Below are positions 34,992-41,731 of a stretch of 64,000 nucleotides of DNA, in pieces (positions within the stretch are counted from its first letter, which is position 1; each line of letters opens with the position of its first letter). The notes below the pieces were generated by a model. The model was not told where the DNA came from and searched no databases. It saw only the letters and a list, made by a program, of their open reading frames with translations. The DNA is from Anaerolineales bacterium (GTDB lineage Bacteria > Chloroflexota > Anaerolineae > Anaerolineales > UBA6663), in assembly GCA_020850595.1 (NCBI GenBank), contig JADZEK010000179.1:1-64000 (forward strand), given 5' to 3'. A program made the translations under genes and the position numbers.

Positions 34992-36278
34992 ATGGCAGGA
35001 TTATACCAAAGGTGTTTTGCCGCTCTGGTGTGGGGTAGCGTGCGAACGGCGCTGCGCCTGCTGCTGCTCATGGGCCTGGCGTTGGGTGCAACGGTTGGTC
35101 CATTAACGCCGCCGGCTTTGGCCGCCGACCCTGCGTTTGACTTCTCCGATTGGCACTATCCCGTGCCCGCCGGGAAGTGGCTGATCAGCCGCGGCCCGTG
35201 CGGCGGCAACGGTCTCTTCTCCCACGACTGTGAGTATTTTGAGGACCGCTGCGCCTTCGACCTGACGCCGCTCGACGCCGGCATGGATAGCGTGCCGGTG
35301 CTGGCCCCTCAGGCGGGCCAGGTATTCTTCGCCGGCAACCGCACCGACAGCGGCCTGTCCGTGATGCTGCGCCATCCCGACGGCCGGGTGAGCGCGCTGT
35401 TTCACCTTAGCCGCATCGTGGTGGCCCCCGAAGCCCGCGTGGCGCAAGGGCAGGTGGTGGGCTATGCGGGCAGCAGCGGCAGCAGCACCGGGCCGCACTT
35501 GCACTTCGACGTGCAGCCCAATGCCGTCGAGCGTAGTTGCCTCCCGCTGGAGACCATTGATGAGTTTGATCGGCGCACGATGACGATTGTGTCGCACAAC
35601 CTGGCCTGGCCTGTGCTCACCCTGCCCGACCCGCCCGCCGACTTGCCGGGGTGGCTGCCGCTCAGCGGCCCGCTGGCTGAGCGGCCGTTGGTCGTCTTCC
35701 CGGGCAGCCTGCTCCTCGCGCCAGGGGCCAGCTTCGTCGTGCCGGTGGCGGTGCAGACGGCAGCGGTCCCGCTGGGCGGGCTTCAATTCAACGGCCAACG
35801 CCTGACCGCCACGGACGTGGTGGGCGAGTACAGCCTGTTTGCGCTGCCGCTGACGACGCCCAACACGCTGGGCGCTTACAGCCGCGCCCTGGCACTGCGC
35901 CCGGCGGCCGGGCGGACCACACCGCGCACGGCCCTACTGCGCTTCACGGTGCGCGCCGCGCCCGACCTGAGCGCCACCCTGGGCATGGTCGTCATCAATC
36001 CCTCGTTTCTGGCGCCGTTGAATTACAGCTACCATACGCGCACCCCTCAACTGTGCTGGAGCGAGTCGCCCGCGGCGGGGCCAGGCCCGCTTACTTTCCG
36101 GGCCATGGCCGTGGGGCCGCAGGCCGCCGACAGTGGCTGGATCACGGCTACCTGCTGGCAGCCGCCGCCGCTGGCGCCTGGCCGGTACTTCTGGAAGGTT
36201 TTTGTGCGCGACGGCCAGGGCTATATGATCCGCCCCAACCAGCGGCCGTGGACTTTCAAGCTCCGCGCGGGCAGTTAA
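34992..36278 (+). CDS. Secreted M23-family peptidase (LytM-like)
   Basis: The product is 428 aa from ATG 34992. A GTG at 35028 or 35040 would give a cleaner signal peptide (RTALRLLLLMGLALGATVG) and would not start on top of the divergent promoter. The M23 domain (about residues 60-185) is recognisable by HPDGRVSALFHLSRIVV and GSSTGPHLHFDVQ, giving the HxH metal motif; the upstream metal ligand region CAFDLTPLD carries the Asp. The C-terminal 200 residues are beta-rich. It likely cuts peptidoglycan cross-bridges outside the cell and pairs with the divergent L,D-transpeptidase. Confidence 0.8.
   Translation: MAGLYQRCFAALVWGSVRTALRLLLLMGLALGATVGPLTPPALAADPAFDFSDWHYPVPAGKWLISRGPCGGNGLFSHDCEYFEDRCAFDLTPLDAGMDSVPVLAPQAGQVFFAGNRTDSGLSVMLRHPDGRVSALFHLSRIVVAPEARVAQGQVVGYAGSSGSSTGPHLHFDVQPNAVERSCLPLETIDEFDRRTMTIVSHNLAWPVLTLPDPPADLPGWLPLSGPLAERPLVVFPGSLLLAPGASFVVPVAVQTAAVPLGGLQFNGQRLTATDVVGEYSLFALPLTTPNTLGAYSRALALRPAAGRTTPRTALLRFTVRAAPDLSATLGMVVINPSFLAPLNYSYHTRTPQLCWSESPAAGPGPLTFRAMAVGPQAADSGWITATCWQPPPLAPGRYFWKVFVRDGQGYMIRPNQRPWTFKLRAGS
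35000..35005 (-). promoter_or_regulatory. -10 box of the L,D-transpeptidase gene
   Basis: Minus-strand TATAAT preceded by TGG (extended -10) lies 9 nt from the ATG at 34990. It is inside the first codons of the divergent M23 gene if that starts at 34992. Confidence 0.5.
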
Positions 36279-37912
36279 GCCCCGCGGCCCTTCTGGCCCA
36301 CGTAGTCGGCGTAGTTTCCCGCGTACTCGGTTAGCCGCCCGTCCTCCAACTCGACGATGCGGTTCACGGTTCGGTCGAGGAAGTAGCGGTCGTGTGAGAT
36401 CACCAGCACGGTGCCCTCGAACTCCGACAGGGCCTCCTCCAGCACTTCGGCCGACGCAATGTCCAGGTTGTTGGTTGGTTCATCGAGCAGTAGGAAGTTC
36501 GCGCCAGAGAGCACGAGCAGCGCCAGCTGGAGCCGGCTGCGCTCACCCCCGGACAGGTCGCCGATGCGCTGTGTCGCCTGCTGGTAGCTGAACAGGTAGC
36601 GCTTGAGGAAGGCCACCGCGCCCTCCTCAGAGATGCGGGCGGCGCGGCGCACCGCCTCCAGCAGCGACTGCGCCTGGTCCAACGTCTCATGCTCCTGGGC
36701 ATAGTAGCCAAGCTGCACGCTGGGGCCGAGCTTAACTTCGCCCGCGTCGGGCGCATACTGGCCGATGAGGGTGCGCAGCAGCACCGACTTGCCCGCGCCG
36801 TTGGCCCCAATGAGGCCAACGCGCTCACCGTGCCGCAGCAACACGCTTACCCCCCGCAGGGGCTGGGCGCTGCCAAAGCGCTTGACGACCCCCGTCACCT
36901 CCAGCACCTTGTTCGACCCGCGCCAGCCGCTGAGCGCCAGTTCCATGCGCTTGCGTTCCAGCACCGGCTTCTCGATCCGGTCCAGCTTGTCGAGGCGCTT
37001 CTGGATGGATTGCGCTCTCTTGGCGAACTTTTCGTTGTCGTAGACCTTGGCCCAAATGGCATAGCGCTTAATCATCAACTCGATGCGGGTGATCTCGCGC
37101 TGCTGCACCCGGAACATCTGATCCTGGCGGGCGAGGCGCTCCTCCTTGTCATTGATAAAGGCTGTGTAGTCGCCGGTGAAGGTCGTCAGGCGGCCGTCTT
37201 CGATTTCGGTAATGTGCGTGACCACGGCATCGAGCAGGTAGCGGTCGTGCGAGATCACCACCACCGCGCCAGGGTAGTCATTGATGAGCGTTTCGAGGTA
37301 GGCTTTGCCCGGCAGGTCGAGGTGGTTGTCCGGCTCGTCGAGCAGCAGCACGCTGGGCGCGGCCAGCAGCAGCCGGGCCAGCCCGATCAGCTTCTTCTGG
37401 CCGCCGCTGAGCGCCCCAGTGGGCCGCCCGCTGTCGGCCTCGCTGAGGCCCAGGCCCATGAGCATGGCGCGGACACGCTTGTGGTAATGCTCGCCGCCCA
37501 GCGCCTCATACTCCTCCAGCGCGGCGGCCTGCTGTGCCAGCGTGCGTGTCAGGGCTTTCTCATCGCCATAGACGGCTGGATCGCCCAGCTTGTGTTCCAG
37601 GCGTGCCAGCTCCGCTTCCAACTCGGCCACGCGGGGGTTTCCGGCCAGCGCCGCCGCCAGGCCGGTCTGTTCGGGGTCAAGCTCCGGCTCCTGGGCCAGG
37701 TAGCCCACCGTGACACCCCGCGCCCGCACCACCTGGCCGCCCGGCTCGGGCGCGTGCTCGCCGACGATGAGCTTCAGCAGCGACGACTTGCCCGCGCCGT
37801 TGGGGCCGATGAGGCCGACACGCTGGTCGTGCTGTATTTCCCAGGTGAGGCCGCGAAAGATGGGGCGCGCGCCCAACACCAGGCTGACGTTATTCAAGCT
37901 CAAAGCAATCAT
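36275..37912 (-). CDS. ABC-F family ATP-binding protein
   Basis: The product is 545 aa from ATG 37912 (GGAG six bases upstream). Two ABC domains are joined by a linker. The first has Walker A GPNGAGKSSLLKLIVG near 37, signature LSGGQKKLIGLARL and Walker B LLLDEPDNHLD. The charged linker around 240-310 (ITRIELMIKRYAIWAKVYDN) is the P-site tRNA-interaction motif region. The second has GANGAGKSVLLRTLIG, LSGGERSRLQLALL and LLLDEPTNNLD. There are no membrane segments. ABC-F proteins act on ribosomes, resolving stalls or protecting from antibiotics. An attenuator-like leader precedes it, which points to induction by translation stress. Confidence 0.9.
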   Translation of the reverse strand: MIALSLNNVSLVLGARPIFRGLTWEIQHDQRVGLIGPNGAGKSSLLKLIVGEHAPEPGGQVVRARGVTVGYLAQEPELDPEQTGLAAALAGNPRVAELEAELARLEHKLGDPAVYGDEKALTRTLAQQAAALEEYEALGGEHYHKRVRAMLMGLGLSEADSGRPTGALSGGQKKLIGLARLLLAAPSVLLLDEPDNHLDLPGKAYLETLINDYPGAVVVISHDRYLLDAVVTHITEIEDGRLTTFTGDYTAFINDKEERLARQDQMFRVQQREITRIELMIKRYAIWAKVYDNEKFAKRAQSIQKRLDKLDRIEKPVLERKRMELALSGWRGSNKVLEVTGVVKRFGSAQPLRGVSVLLRHGERVGLIGANGAGKSVLLRTLIGQYAPDAGEVKLGPSVQLGYYAQEHETLDQAQSLLEAVRRAARISEEGAVAFLKRYLFSYQQATQRIGDLSGGERSRLQLALLVLSGANFLLLDEPTNNLDIASAEVLEEALSEFEGTVLVISHDRYFLDRTVNRIVELEDGRLTEYAGNYADYVGQKGRGA

Positions 37913-37927
37913 GTCCAGCTCCGGAAA

Positions 37928-37960
37928 CAAAAAACGCCGCAGGTCACAGCCTGCGGCGTT
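37928..37960 (-). terminator. Intrinsic terminator in the ABC-F leader (attenuator)
   Basis: On the minus strand an 11-bp perfect stem (AACGCCGCAGG, 37960-37950, with CCTGCGGCGTT, 37943-37933) encloses a 6-nt loop and runs into six Ts (37934-37929). It ends only 16 nt before the ABC-F start codon, and the short gap holds the GGAG ribosome-binding site. The plus strand has no T-run, so the element is specific for transcription entering the ABC-F gene. Confidence 0.85.
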
Positions 37961-37986
37961 GGCGCATCCACGCGAAACGGGCGACG

Positions 37987-38091
37987 TTACGTGGTTCGGG
38001 CAGCAGGCGGAATCCAATTAGGGGCGGCCCCAATGCTGCCGCGCATCCCGATGCATAACATCGCCTGCGCCATCCGGCTCACGTAGATCAT
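37987..38091 (-). CDS. 34-aa leader peptide of the ABC-F gene
   Basis: A 34-codon frame starts with ATG at 38091 (MIYVSRMAQAML...) and ends with TAA at 37987-37989. It contains Met at positions 1, 7, 11 and 16, one Cys, one Trp and a PP pair near the end. The ATG lies exactly 7 nt after TATAAT, so it would be translated from a leaderless mRNA. It sits between the promoter and the terminator, as a stalling or sensing leader ORF would. No protein similarity is claimed. Confidence 0.6.
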   Translation of the reverse strand: MIYVSRMAQAMLCIGMRGSIGAAPNWIPPAARTT

Positions 38092-38098
38092 CAGCGGC

Positions 38099-38104
38099 AT
38101 TATA
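38099..38104 (-). promoter_or_regulatory. Extended -10 promoter of the ABC-F leader
   Basis: Minus-strand TATAAT preceded by TGC. Seven nt separate it from the leader ATG at 38091. It lies just after the stop codon of the upstream same-strand gene (38116), so the ABC-F unit has its own promoter. Confidence 0.65.
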
Positions 38105-38115
38105 GCACGATGAAC

Positions 38116-38880
38116 TCAGCCGGGCGTCATGCGCAGGTCGGCTATCTCGAGCCACTGGGCCTCGGGTACCGGCAGCACCCCGAAGCCAAAGCGCCCTTCG
38201 AGCGAGGCGACGGCATATTGGTTGTCAATCCAGATCACCAGGCCGAGTGGGCCGCGCGGCGGGGTGGGGGCGCGGAGGCGCTCGACACCATCCACGGTGA
38301 AGACGGCGGCGTCACGCTGCCAGTCGAGCGTGTAGGCGTGCCAGTCGGTCAGGGCCACGTCGGGCAGCGGCGCTTCGTGGGCGCGGGTGAAGCGGCGGGC
38401 CAGATCTAGGATAGGGCGGCCGAGGCCGGGGATTTTAGTCAGGCCGACGGCGGCCAGCGCGGCCGGCGCCACTAACAGGCCCGGCCAGCGCCCCACGTTC
38501 AGCGTGGCGGCCTTCCAGCCGTGGCCGGGCACGCCGGGGACCAGCGCCATATCCGATGGCGGCGAAGCATAGAAGAACCAGGCCACGCTGGGCGCGCCGC
38601 GCACCGCGCCCGTCACTGAGAACGGCTCGTTCCAAAAACCGAAGCCGAGCGTGCCCGGCGGCGCGGCGTGCGAGGCCCGGGCGCGCAGCGCCAGGCGCAC
38701 CGGCGGCTGGCTCGCCCAGGGGGCGCGGCGCAGGCGGCCGTCCGCGCCCAGCGTGTGGTAGTCGTCGAGTTGGGCGTTGGCATAGCGGCGCGCGTCGGTC
38801 GGCGGCACGGTCAGGCGGGCCATGTCGGCCTGGGCAGTGTAGGCCACCTGCCCCCCGCCCACCTCCATCAGGTTTAACAT
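38116..38880 (-). CDS. Concanavalin-like (GH16/LamG-type) protein
   Basis: The product is 254 aa from ATG 38880, without a signal peptide. The WHAYTLDWQRDAAVFTVDG motif near residue 195 and the preceding LGFGFWNEPF resemble the concanavalin A-like lectin/glucanase fold used by GH16 and related proteins. The GH16 ExDxxE catalytic motif is not seen, so it may bind rather than cleave sugar. A TATACT box lies 6 nt before the ATG. Function is uncertain. Confidence 0.6.
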   Translation of the reverse strand: MLNLMEVGGGQVAYTAQADMARLTVPPTDARRYANAQLDDYHTLGADGRLRRAPWASQPPVRLALRARASHAAPPGTLGFGFWNEPFSVTGAVRGAPSVAWFFYASPPSDMALVPGVPGHGWKAATLNVGRWPGLLVAPAALAAVGLTKIPGLGRPILDLARRFTRAHEAPLPDVALTDWHAYTLDWQRDAAVFTVDGVERLRAPTPPRGPLGLVIWIDNQYAVASLEGRFGFGVLPVPEAQWLEIADLRMTPG

Positions 38881-38886
38881 GCGGCG

Positions 38887-38892
38887 AGTATA
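38887..38892 (-). promoter_or_regulatory. -10 box of the concanavalin-like gene
   Basis: Minus-strand TATACT, 6 nt upstream of the ATG at 38880; predicted leaderless or nearly so. Confidence 0.45.
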
Positions 38893-38949
38893 GCGCAGGC
38901 GGACGGAGCGCGGCGACCGCCAACCGCCTGCTTGTCCCGCCGCCTCTGC

Positions 38950-38955
38950 TATAAT
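38950..38955 (+). promoter_or_regulatory. Extended -10 promoter of the MBL-fold gene
   Basis: TGCTATAAT with TATAAT at 38950-38955. The short leader contains GGAGG ten bases before ATG 38982. Confidence 0.6.
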
Positions 38956-38981
38956 TTCGCTATTCGGAGGCATGGTGAAGA

Positions 38982-39653
38982 ATGGAAATCACGTGGTATG
39001 GGCACTCTTGCTTTCGCCTGACCGAGCGCGGCTTGGCGGCGGTTGTCACCGACCCGTATGATGATTCGCTCGGCTATCCGGCGCTGCGGCTGAAGGCCGA
39101 CATCGTCACCGTCAGCCACGACGCGCGAGGCCACAGCAACCTCGACGCCGTGAAGGGCGAGGCGCGGGCCATCACTGGGCCGGGCGAATATGAGATCGGC
39201 GGGGTGTTCGTGACCGGCATCGCCACGCAGAAGCCTGGCGCAGAGCGCGCCGCCACCAACAGCAAGAAGAAAGGCGGGCCGGAGGCGCGGACGAACACGA
39301 TCTATGTGTTTGACTGCGACGGCCTGACCGTGGCGCATCTGGGCGACCTGGATCATGTGCCGACCCAGTCGCAAATCGAGGCGCTGGGCGCGGTAGACGT
39401 GGCGCTGGTGCCGGTGGGCGGCGGCGGGTTGAACGCGGCGCAGGCGGCCGAGGTGGTCTCGCTCCTGGAGCCGTCGCTGGTCATCCCCATGCATTATCGC
39501 ACCGACGCCGGCGCGGCGGCCCTTGACCCCGTGAGCAAGTTCCTCAAGGAAATGGGCATGGGCGCGGTGACGCCCGAGGCGGGGCTGAAGGTGACTAAGA
39601 GCAGCCTGCCGGAAGAAACTCACGTGGTGGTGCTGGAGTGTAAGACGGCCTAG
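38982..39653 (+). CDS. Metallo-beta-lactamase-fold hydrolase (UPF0173/UlaG-like)
   Basis: The product is 223 aa. Motifs of the single-domain MBL family are seen: ITWYGHSCFRL at the start, DPYDDSLG near 25, SHDARGHSN near 45 (a variant of HxHxDH), GPGEYEIGGVFV near 65, VAHLGDLDHV near 117 and IPMHYRTD near 165. The exact substrate is unknown. The next gene starts 21 nt downstream with its own GGAGG. Confidence 0.82.
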   Translation: MEITWYGHSCFRLTERGLAAVVTDPYDDSLGYPALRLKADIVTVSHDARGHSNLDAVKGEARAITGPGEYEIGGVFVTGIATQKPGAERAATNSKKKGGPEARTNTIYVFDCDGLTVAHLGDLDHVPTQSQIEALGAVDVALVPVGGGGLNAAQAAEVVSLLEPSLVIPMHYRTDAGAAALDPVSKFLKEMGMGAVTPEAGLKVTKSSLPEETHVVVLECKTA

Positions 39654-39674
39654 CCGCCGGAGGAAACCAGACGC

Positions 39675-39977
39675 ATGGCGGTCAAACTGCTGATGACGTG
39701 GGACATTAAGGCGGGGCGTGAGGCCGAGTTCTTTGAGTTCCAGGTGCGCGAATGGGTGCCGGGCCTGCAAAAGCTGGGCCTAGAGCCGACGGACGCCTGG
39801 TATACCATGTATGGGGCCTCGCCGCAGATCATGATCGGCGGCACAGCTAAGACCCTGAAGACCATGCACCAGATTCTGGAGACCGAGGCCTGGCAAGCCC
39901 TCAAGAATCAGCTCCTCGGCTATGTTGACAACTACGACCAGAAGGTCGTGAAGGCGTCCAGCGGCTTCCAACTCTAG
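39675..39977 (+). CDS. Uncharacterised 100-aa protein, dimeric alpha/beta-barrel-like
   Basis: The product is 100 aa, soluble. The VKLLMTWDIKAGREAEFFEF start, a central MIGGTAKTLKTMHQIL and the C-terminal LLGYVDNYDQKVV fit a small ferredoxin-like/dimeric barrel fold such as monooxygenase-like proteins. This is judged by pattern only. GGAGG twelve bases upstream supports the ATG. It is cotranscribed with the MBL gene and followed by a bidirectional terminator. Confidence 0.6.
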   Translation: MAVKLLMTWDIKAGREAEFFEFQVREWVPGLQKLGLEPTDAWYTMYGASPQIMIGGTAKTLKTMHQILETEAWQALKNQLLGYVDNYDQKVVKASSGFQL

Positions 39978-40003
39978 CTGCCGCGAAGCGCAGGCCAGGA
40001 ATG

Positions 40004-40033
40004 AAAAAGCCCGCCGGAGGAAGGCGGGCTTTT
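40004..40033. terminator. Bidirectional intrinsic terminator
   Basis: An 11-bp stem AAAAGCCCGCC/GGCGGGCTTTT with a 7-nt loop has T-runs in both directions. It ends the MBL unit (plus) and the FmdB-type gene (minus). Confidence 0.85.
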
Positions 40034-40055
40034 GTGTTGGGAGATGACGGGCGGG

Positions 40056-40418
40056 CTAGTCGTCGCCGCCGGTCTTGCTGCTCTTAGCCTCGGCCTTGGC
40101 CTCAGACTTGGCCGGTTCGCTCTTGGCGCCCGTAGCAGCCGCCTCGCCCGCCTCGCCAGACCCGGCCTTGGCATCACCCTTTCTCTCAGGCTTGTCGCCG
40201 TTGCTGCTGGGCAGGTTCTGGGTGCTCTTCTTGGTGCTCGAGCGGTGGTCGGTGATGTACCAACCGGAACCTTTGAAGACAATCGGAGTCGGCTGGAGGA
40301 CCCGGTGCACCTTGTTCTTCTTGCAGTTTGGGCAGCGCGTTACTGGTGGATCGGTGAACTTTTGGACACGCTCAAACTGCTCGCCGCAGTTCGAGCATTC
40401 ATAGGCATAAGTAGGCAT
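40056..40418 (-). CDS. FmdB-family zinc ribbon protein
   Basis: The product is 120 aa. The N-terminal 75 residues are the FmdB/putative regulatory zinc ribbon: PTYAYECSNCGEQFE, then RCPNCKK, giving two CxxC pairs, and VFKGSGWYITDH. The last 45 residues are a low-complexity Lys/Glu/Ala tail. The family is annotated as regulatory by weak evidence; the function is unknown. The promoter lies 37-64 bp upstream. Confidence 0.85.
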   Translation of the reverse strand: MPTYAYECSNCGEQFERVQKFTDPPVTRCPNCKKNKVHRVLQPTPIVFKGSGWYITDHRSSTKKSTQNLPSSNGDKPERKGDAKAGSGEAGEAAATGAKSEPAKSEAKAEAKSSKTGGDD

Positions 40419-40454
40419 AGGGCCGAAAGCTTCCTTTTCCCGGACGAAAGTCGC

Positions 40455-40482
40455 ATTATAGCACCACCCCCCCGCCGGTCAA
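40455..40482 (-). promoter_or_regulatory. Promoter of the FmdB-type gene
   Basis: Minus strand: TTGACC (40482-40477), a 16-bp spacer and TGC-TATAAT (40460-40455). Confidence 0.7.
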
Positions 40483-40542
40483 TGGATTAAGCCTAGCGCG
40501 GCCGCGTCTGCTCCACATTAACGCCCGTTTCTGGGCGGCAAC

Positions 40543-41553
40543 TCAGTCCTCGGGGTCGCCGCCGCCCGCGCCGCTGCCGTCCTCATAACCCGCATATAAC
40601 GGGCGGCCAAGCAGACGGTTGAAATCCGTCCAGGGTTGGTCGCCCGCTCGGCGGGAGGCGAGCAGGTCGCGGAAGCGGCCGAGCTGAGCGTTGAGGCTGT
40701 CAATGTGGTGCAGGGCAATGGCTTCGAGCGTCATCGGCTCGCGCGGCGCGCCCCACTCATAGCGTCCACGGTGGCTGACAAGCAGGTGGCGCACGCGCAG
40801 CGCCAACTCAGGCGGAAACCCGGGCAGCCCCGCGATGGCGGCCGCCACGGCCTCATCGCCCAGGACCACCTGGCCGAGCAGCCGGCCTGCATCCGTATAT
40901 TCCACGTCCACGCCCCATTGCAGTTCGTGAACTTTTCCGGCCGAGAGCAGCAGCGCGCCGGTCCGCAGCAGGTCGGCGTTGAGTTCGGGGTGCAGCGCTA
41001 GCGCGGTCTCGACGAAGGCGAGCATTTGTGTCAGGTGCTCCAGCCAGCCGCCCAGGTAGGCATGGTGCAGGCGGCGCGAGGCGGGCACTTCGGCCAGGCG
41101 GCTGAGGAAGTCGGGATTGCCGTAGAAGTGTTGGATGAGGGCGGCCAGGTGGGGTTCAGCAACGCGGGCGGCGGCCGCCTGCACCTGGGCGAGGAGGGCG
41201 TGGGCGTCGCGGCTGGTGGCGGGCAAGAAGTCGGCCAGGGTATATTCGCCCTCGGCGGCGGCGCGGAACTTGGTGACGATGAGTTGCAGCCGGCCCTGAT
41301 AGTCCTCGACATCGCCGGCGACCTTCAGAACGTCGCCGACACTGATGCTCTCAGCGCTGGCGGGGCCGTTTTCCCACACGCGCGCGATGATTTCGCCGGT
41401 GCGGTCGGCCAGGCGTAGTGTGAGGAACTCACCCTTGGCCTTGTCGCGAAACGTTTCCAGCTGCTTGCTGCGAACCAGGAAGAAGCTGGTGACGCGCTCG
41501 CCGGGCTTGAGGTCGGTGATAAAAGCGGCTTTGGTAGTGCCGGACGTTGCCAT
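40543..41553 (-). CDS. YhaM-like OB-fold/HD-fold protein lacking the HD dyad
   Basis: The product is 336 aa. The N-terminal OB fold (about residues 10-100, FLTLRLADRTGEIIARVW) and the following HD-fold domain match the 3'-5' exoribonuclease YhaM (HHAYLGGWLEHLTQM at 163-177). In YhaM the next motif is HDIGK; here it reads SAGKVHEL (204-211), so the metal-binding His-Asp pair is missing. Later residues HLLVSHRGRYEWG and HHIDSLNA are kept. Enzyme activity is doubtful; nucleic-acid binding may remain. GGAGG precedes the ATG, and a TATAAT box lies about 35 nt upstream on the minus strand. Confidence 0.75.
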   Translation of the reverse strand: MATSGTTKAAFITDLKPGERVTSFFLVRSKQLETFRDKAKGEFLTLRLADRTGEIIARVWENGPASAESISVGDVLKVAGDVEDYQGRLQLIVTKFRAAAEGEYTLADFLPATSRDAHALLAQVQAAAARVAEPHLAALIQHFYGNPDFLSRLAEVPASRRLHHAYLGGWLEHLTQMLAFVETALALHPELNADLLRTGALLLSAGKVHELQWGVDVEYTDAGRLLGQVVLGDEAVAAAIAGLPGFPPELALRVRHLLVSHRGRYEWGAPREPMTLEAIALHHIDSLNAQLGRFRDLLASRRAGDQPWTDFNRLLGRPLYAGYEDGSGAGGGDPED

Positions 41554-41731
41554 GCGCGGCCTCCGTCGGTCGAATATATGTTCTAGCCATTATACCGCGA
41601 AATGCTGGATGCCCGGGGAGGAAATCGGGCGGGCAGGTCTCTGCGTGAAGGCCGCCAGAGACTCTAGGGCCAGGCCGCTGGCGCGATGAAGGGAAAGCCA
41701 TCGCGCCAGCGCGGTGTTGCGCCCGCTGCGC

